A DNA stretch of 64,000 nt from NCBI RefSeq assembly GCF_042646165.1, contig NZ_JBHRTC010000011.1; one strand, given 5' to 3'. Under the pieces are notes generated by a model that saw nothing but the letters and a program-made list of their open reading frames with translations, was not told where the DNA came from and did no database searches. The position numbers and the translations under genes were made by a program. This DNA is from Microbaculum marinum. Lineage in GTDB: Bacteria; Pseudomonadota; Alphaproteobacteria; Rhizobiales; Tepidamorphaceae. Shown here one piece after another: positions 60,048-64,000 of the stretch; positions within the stretch are counted from its first letter, which is position 1, and every line of letters starts with the position of its first letter.

Positions 60048-61436
60048 TCAGAAGGTCGCGCTCACATTCAGCCCGACGACGAAGGCGTCTTCGATGGTCG
60101 AGTAGCCGCTCGGATTCATGATGTACTGGATGCCCGGCTGGACCGATAGTGCCGGCAGAAGCTGCGCCTGGTAGTTCAGTTCCAGCAGCATTTCCGAGCT
60201 CTGGCCGGGTAGGTACTCGGAGAATACGCTCGCCGCAGCGACGAAGGCCAGGGTGTCGTCGGGCCGGTGGGGCAACAGGCCGGTGTAGCTCAGGCCGAGC
60301 GCGGCCATGGCCTTGACGTCGCTCTTCAGCGGCGGCGCGTAGCTCAGGGCGAACCAGCCCCACAGCCCCTGCGAATAATCGTCCGTCTCGCTGTAGAGCA
60401 TCTGCTCGGCCATCCCGTAGATGCCCCAGGAATTGCGCTCCGACGTGTTGGTCGAAAGGTTCGTGAGCTCTTCGGTGTCATAGTAGTAGCCGGCCTTGTA
60501 TGTTCCCGGCAGGCCGGGCCGGTTGGCGCTGTGCCCGACATGGAGTCCAGCCTCGCCGATAGCCAGAATGCCCGATCCGGCCGGCGCGCCAAACTCGAGC
60601 CCATAGTGGTCCGGGTCGCCCAGGCCGGGGTATACGAGGTAGGCGCCGGCCTGGGCATACCAGCGGTCGCCCGGCTTCACCTTGACGCGCGCGCCCCAGA
60701 CCGCATCGGGATCGGTTGGGAAGGTGATGTCGAACTGGCCGGCGACCGGATTGCCGCAGATCGAACCGTTCATCGACGTACAGGCCTTCGCGAATGTGGC
60801 GAAGTCGTCGAACGTGACGATCCGGCCGGCAAGCACTTCCGTCGTCTGATCGAACAGCTGCGCTCCGACCGCCAGGTACACGACCTTCGGCTGGAACCAT
60901 CGCCCGTCGAGGTCGGAGACCTGAACGTCCATGACGTTGCCGATATGGGTGTCGCTCAGCGCGTCCGAGCCGTCGAGAATGCCGACCGATGTGGTGACGT
61001 AGACCGGGAAGGGCAGTGCGAACTGCCTGTCCAGATCCATCCGCAGGCCGAGCGACCAGTCACCCGTCCAGCTTGCTCCGCCTTCGATGACGCCGCCGAC
61101 AGGGTTGGCGGCGAACTGACCCAGATAATCCAGCGTGAAGGAGATGCCCTCGCTTTCCAGCCGGTCGCGCGCACCGTTCCAGTTGCCGGTGATGCGCTGG
61201 GCCTGCCAGTCCCCCGACAGCCAGCCCCAGGTCGGGCTTTCCGGTGGCGCGTTCCTCTTCGGCGGCCGGCTGGATGTGACCCTGAGAAAATCGTCCCAGA
61301 GCACCTCCAGCGTGATGCTCGACTGGCTCCACGGTCCGGGTTCGGCGGTGGATGGGCCACGGCCCGCGAGAAGGAACGCGAGCAGGAGTGCCCACGAAGC
61401 GCACTTGGTTCCAGTCAGATACTTCACCGCCCCCAT
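60048..61436 (-). CDS. OprB family carbohydrate-selective porin
   Basis: A 462-residue outer-membrane protein. A signal peptide (KCASWALLLAFLLAGRG, cleaved after STA) is followed by a conserved OprB-like core: GWLSGDWQAQRITGNWNGAR, WTGDWSLGLRMDLDRQF, and a C-terminal Phe (SATF) usual for outer-membrane barrels. I placed the start at the ATG 61436; nearby alternatives exist. It ends ten bases before the deaminase start, so the porin could let in the substrate of the deaminase or simply share the transcript. Family members admit sugars and other small solutes. Confidence 0.85.
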   Translation of the reverse strand: MGAVKYLTGTKCASWALLLAFLLAGRGPSTAEPGPWSQSSITLEVLWDDFLRVTSSRPPKRNAPPESPTWGWLSGDWQAQRITGNWNGARDRLESEGISFTLDYLGQFAANPVGGVIEGGASWTGDWSLGLRMDLDRQFALPFPVYVTTSVGILDGSDALSDTHIGNVMDVQVSDLDGRWFQPKVVYLAVGAQLFDQTTEVLAGRIVTFDDFATFAKACTSMNGSICGNPVAGQFDITFPTDPDAVWGARVKVKPGDRWYAQAGAYLVYPGLGDPDHYGLEFGAPAGSGILAIGEAGLHVGHSANRPGLPGTYKAGYYYDTEELTNLSTNTSERNSWGIYGMAEQMLYSETDDYSQGLWGWFALSYAPPLKSDVKAMAALGLSYTGLLPHRPDDTLAFVAAASVFSEYLPGQSSEMLLELNYQAQLLPALSVQPGIQYIMNPSGYSTIEDAFVVGLNVSATF

Positions 61437-61577
61437 ACCGATGGCACCGCTGCGTTGTTGCCCTTGCGGTCCCGGGACGCGAGGCGCCCGGAACACTGAT
61501 CGGCAGGTTAGCCCATTGCACACCCGTCCCGACAGCCTGCGGCGTTCCGGTTCCGGCTTCGGTTCCGGCTTCGGCGA

Positions 61578-62432
61578 TCAGGCGTGCGCCCACTCCCAGT
61601 AGAGGTCGCGCGCGCGCTGGTAGACCGGGCCCGGCTGCAGGTTGCGGTCATCGATCCGGTTGATGGGCAGAACCTTGGCGTAGTTGCCTGTGGAAAACAG
61701 TTCGTCGGCATCGAGCAGTTCGGCGTACTTGATGACGCGCTCGTGGACCGCGTAGCCGGCCGCCCGCAGCAGGGCGATCACCCGTTGCCGGGTGACGCCG
61801 TTCAGGAAGGTGCCGTTCGGATAGGGCGTGTGGACGACCCCGTCCTTGACCATCATCAGGTTGGCAGTGGCGAGTTCGGCGACGTTGCCCATGGAATCCA
61901 GCACGACCGCGTTCTCGAAACCCTTCTTCTGCGCCTCGATGATCGCCCTTCCGGAATTCGGATAGAGGCACGCCGCCTTGGCATTGACGGGGGCCTGCTC
62001 CAGTGACGGCCGCCGGAAGGACGACAGGCAGACCGGGAAGCCTGCCGGTTCCGGCATGGGAACCTCGTAGATGGACAGGCAGAAGCGCGTTGATTCCGGC
62101 AGCGGCGGAACGCCGACATATCCGCCCTCTTCGGCCCAGTACATCGGTCGGATGTAGAGAGCGGCGTCCCTGTCGAAGCGTGCGAGGCCGTCCCGGGTCA
62201 GTTCGACGATTTCCTCGCTTCGCAGCACCGGTTCCAGGCCGAGCGCGCGCGCCGATTCATTGACGCGGACACAGTGCATGTCGAGGTCGGGCGCCACGCC
62301 CTCGAACGCACGAGCGCCGTCGAAGACGCATGAGCCGAGCCAGAGTGCATGGCTGCGCGGACCGACCAGCGGGGGATTGCCATCGACCCAATCACCGTCG
62401 ATGTACGACCATGTCTTCGACCACCCCGCCAT
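61578..62432 (-). CDS. Class IV aminotransferase (branched-chain/D-amino acid type)
   Basis: A 284-residue PLP enzyme of fold type IV. The catalytic lysine is about residue 151 in NAKAACLYPNSGRA; AELATANLMMVKDG and FLNGVTRQRVIALLRAAG are family segments for cofactor phosphate binding. The N-terminus MAGWSKTWSYIDGDWVDGN is complete. The length is a little short for IlvE (about 305). It may transaminate branched-chain or other amino acids. It is divergent from the cytochrome c' gene. Confidence 0.88.
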   Translation of the reverse strand: MAGWSKTWSYIDGDWVDGNPPLVGPRSHALWLGSCVFDGARAFEGVAPDLDMHCVRVNESARALGLEPVLRSEEIVELTRDGLARFDRDAALYIRPMYWAEEGGYVGVPPLPESTRFCLSIYEVPMPEPAGFPVCLSSFRRPSLEQAPVNAKAACLYPNSGRAIIEAQKKGFENAVVLDSMGNVAELATANLMMVKDGVVHTPYPNGTFLNGVTRQRVIALLRAAGYAVHERVIKYAELLDADELFSTGNYAKVLPINRIDDRNLQPGPVYQRARDLYWEWAHA

Positions 62433-62724
62433 GCCGTCCCTCCCGCTCGAGCGCCGCTATCGAAGTCCCTTCGTGCGCAATCGTCAATGCTGCGTCAACA
62501 ATGGCGTCGAGGAGGCGTCGCGCAAGTCACGCCGCTTCATTGTCCTCATCGGCGCAACAGACCGTTCGCGTCATCGGTACATAGCGGGGATTACCGCAGG
62601 ATGCGCCGGTATTCATGAGAGGCCGGGGAGACAGCATCACATGGCTGTGACTTGTGCCCTCCCGATCGTTTTCCGATGGTCGGAGCACCCCCGAAGGGAC
62701 GTGATGAATCGTGGAGGAGAAGGT
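62433..62724. other. Divergent region, aminotransferase / cytochrome c'
   Basis: A 292-bp spacer between two divergent genes. I see GGAGGAGAAGGT before the cytochrome ATG but no repeat, operator or promoter of note. Confidence 0.4.
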
Positions 62725-63174
62725 ATGAAACGCTTGCTGTTCGTCGGAACCACAGTGGCGGTGCTCGCCACAGGAGCGGTCGCCTGGGCGGCGATGGACC
62801 CGATCGCCAAACGTCAGATGGTGATGAAGAACAACGGCGCCGCGGTCGGCACGCTGGCAAAGATGGCGAAGGGCGAAATGCCGTTTGACGCCGGTGCCGC
62901 GAATCTGGCGGTGCGCGTGCTCTACAACGGCTCTGCCGGCTTCACGAGCCTGTTTCCCGAGGGAACGCAGACCGGCGGCGACACGGAGGCCAGTCCGAAG
63001 ATCTGGGAAGACATGGCCGGCTTCCAGGCCAAGGACGACGCCCTCGCCGAGGCGGCCGCCGGTATAATCGCCAACCCGATTTCCGATCTCGACGGCGTCA
63101 AGGCGGCGCTCGGCACGATCGGGCAGACCTGCCAGGGCTGCCACGAAACCTACCGCCAGAAGAACAACGGCTGA
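62725..63174 (+). CDS. Cytochrome c' (c-prime)
   Basis: A 149-residue periplasmic four-helix cytochrome. The signal peptide is MKRLLFVGTTVAVLATGAVA (cleaved after AWA). Heme c is bound near the C-terminus by CQGCH at 136-140, where class II cytochromes have it. GGAGGAGAAGGT precedes the ATG. Such proteins bind NO or serve as electron carriers. The di-heme cytochrome gene follows 22 bp downstream. Confidence 0.9.
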   Translation: MKRLLFVGTTVAVLATGAVAWAAMDPIAKRQMVMKNNGAAVGTLAKMAKGEMPFDAGAANLAVRVLYNGSAGFTSLFPEGTQTGGDTEASPKIWEDMAGFQAKDDALAEAAAGIIANPISDLDGVKAALGTIGQTCQGCHETYRQKNNG

Positions 63175-63196
63175 CGCGTCGGGGCATACTCCCCGC

Positions 63197-64000
63197 ATGC
63201 TGATCCGAATCATATCCGGCCTGGTCGTGCTCGCCCTGATCGGGGCGGGCGCCTTCTGGCTCTTGACGATGCCGACGCCCCTTGCGGCGACGGATCTGCC
63301 GGATCACGAGCCCGACGTCGCCAATGGCGAGTACATGTTCTACGCCGGCGGCTGTGCGTCCTGCCACGCGACGCCGGACCAGGACGATCCATTGCAGCTG
63401 GGCGGCGGCCTGGCGCTTCCCTCGCCTTTCGGAACCTTCCGGGTGCCCAACATTTCGCCGGATCCCGACAGCGGGATCGGCGGCTGGTCGGCGATCGACC
63501 TGGTCAACGCCATGACCCGAGGCATCGCGCCGGGCGGCACCCACCTCTATCCGTCCTTCCCCTACACGTCGTACCAGCGCATTAAGGTGGAAGACATCAT
63601 CGACCTGAAGGCATTCCTCGATACCGTGCCGGCGGTGGCCTCGGACGTGCCCGGACATGAACTGCCGTTCCCGTTCAACATCCGGCGCGGTCTCGGCCTT
63701 TGGCAGCTTCTGTTCCTGGACGGCGAACCATTCACGCCGGATCCGGACGCCACCGACCAGATCAACCGGGGCGCCTATCTCGTCACGGGACCCGGCCACT
63801 GCGGCGAATGCCACACCCCGCGCAACGTCCTGGGCGGCCTGGAGCGCGACAGGTGGCTCGAAGGCGCGCCGAACCCGGAAGGGGAGGGCACCGTTCCCGA
63901 CATCACCGCGGCCGGTCTTGCGAACTGGTCAGCCTCCGACATCGCATATGCCCTGGAAAGCGGCTTCACGCCGGACTTCGATTCGCTAGGCGGCAGCATG
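63197..64000 (+). CDS. Di-heme cytochrome c, membrane-anchored (3' end outside window)
   Basis: The frame runs open to the window end with 268 codons visible. An N-terminal segment (RIISGLVVLALIGAGAFWLL) is a signal anchor or uncleaved signal. Heme sites are CASCH (Cys53, Cys56, His57) and CGECH (Cys202, Cys205, His206). The sequence is of the alcohol/sugar dehydrogenase cytochrome-subunit type, where a third heme may follow beyond the end. It is likely cotranscribed with cytochrome c'. Confidence 0.88.
   Translation, partial: MLIRIISGLVVLALIGAGAFWLLTMPTPLAATDLPDHEPDVANGEYMFYAGGCASCHATPDQDDPLQLGGGLALPSPFGTFRVPNISPDPDSGIGGWSAIDLVNAMTRGIAPGGTHLYPSFPYTSYQRIKVEDIIDLKAFLDTVPAVASDVPGHELPFPFNIRRGLGLWQLLFLDGEPFTPDPDATDQINRGAYLVTGPGHCGECHTPRNVLGGLERDRWLEGAPNPEGEGTVPDITAAGLANWSASDIAYALESGFTPDFDSLGGSM

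Noticed and set aside
1..64000. tRNA, rRNA, insertion sequences, prophage or CRISPR array
   Set aside because: No cloverleaf-like segment, transposase or integrase reading frame, or regularly spaced direct repeats were seen while reading both strands.

Overview
The window is GC-rich (my estimate is the mid-60s percent) and densely packed with genes. It looks like a chromosomal segment from an alphaproteobacterium, most likely of the Hyphomicrobiales (Rhizobiales). The main clues are a RutR-type regulator with its operator, a RirA-like Rrf2 protein, a twin-arginine beta-helix protein of a type I associate with Rhizobiales, and dispersed palindromes that start CGTCATCCCGG and end CCGGGATGACG. 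I see no rRNA, tRNA, insertion sequence, prophage or CRISPR array.

Region 1 (1-19.4 kb) is a cyclic-amide and carboxylation island. It opens with the 3' part of an ATP-dependent hydantoinase/oxoprolinase A subunit, a DMT exporter, a first pair of carboxyltransferase-domain subunits and a GntR regulator. A class III aminotransferase (minus strand) then faces a ribose-type ABC importer, across tandem GATGTGATATCAAAT repeats. The importer's TorT-like binding protein is cut by an in-frame TAG. A second set follows: LamB/YcsF protein, biotin carrier domain, biotin carboxylase and a second carboxyltransferase pair, all consistent with a biotin-dependent 5-oxoprolinase-like enzyme. An orphan CoxL-type molybdenum subunit and the biotin transporter BioY close the region.

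Region 2 (19.6-46.2 kb) is a pyrimidine island. A BMP-type ABC importer leads to a cytosine-deaminase-like amidohydrolase, dihydropyrimidine dehydrogenase (preT and preA, split by a methyltransferase gene) and a GST. Two RutR-like TetR genes come next, with two RutR boxes. After them lie methylmalonate-semialdehyde dehydrogenase, beta-ureidopropionase, a GIY-YIG gene between two repeats, dihydropyrimidinase, a PLP decarboxylase and a second, NMT1/THI5-type ABC importer. Uracil phosphoribosyltransferase and a class III aminotransferase end the region. Together these can take cytosine, uracil or thymine through dihydropyrimidine and carbamoyl-beta-amino acid to a semialdehyde and then an acyl-CoA. 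Uracil can alternatively be salvaged to UMP.

Region 3 (46.2-57.3 kb) is mixed metabolism: a secreted hypothetical, MmcQ/YjbR, an acetylpolyamine/histone deacetylase-family enzyme, TetR with acyl-CoA dehydrogenase, MaoC, a RirA-like regulator, asparaginase, an SCP2-type thiolase, the beta-helix protein, Fe/Mn superoxide dismutase and CorA. Region 4 (57.3-64 kb) holds an 8-oxoguanine-deaminase-like gene coupled to an MFS transporter, an OprB-type porin, a class IV aminotransferase, cytochrome c' and a di-heme cytochrome c that runs off the window.

The points I find most worth follow-up are: the amber codon in the binding protein; two carboxyltransferase pairs sharing one visible biotin carboxylase; an 18-bp box (TTTGACCGNNNGATAAAA) shared by the two pyrimidine promoters; the methyltransferase inside the preT-preA operon; and the repeat-GIY-YIG-repeat cassette inside the catabolic operon.
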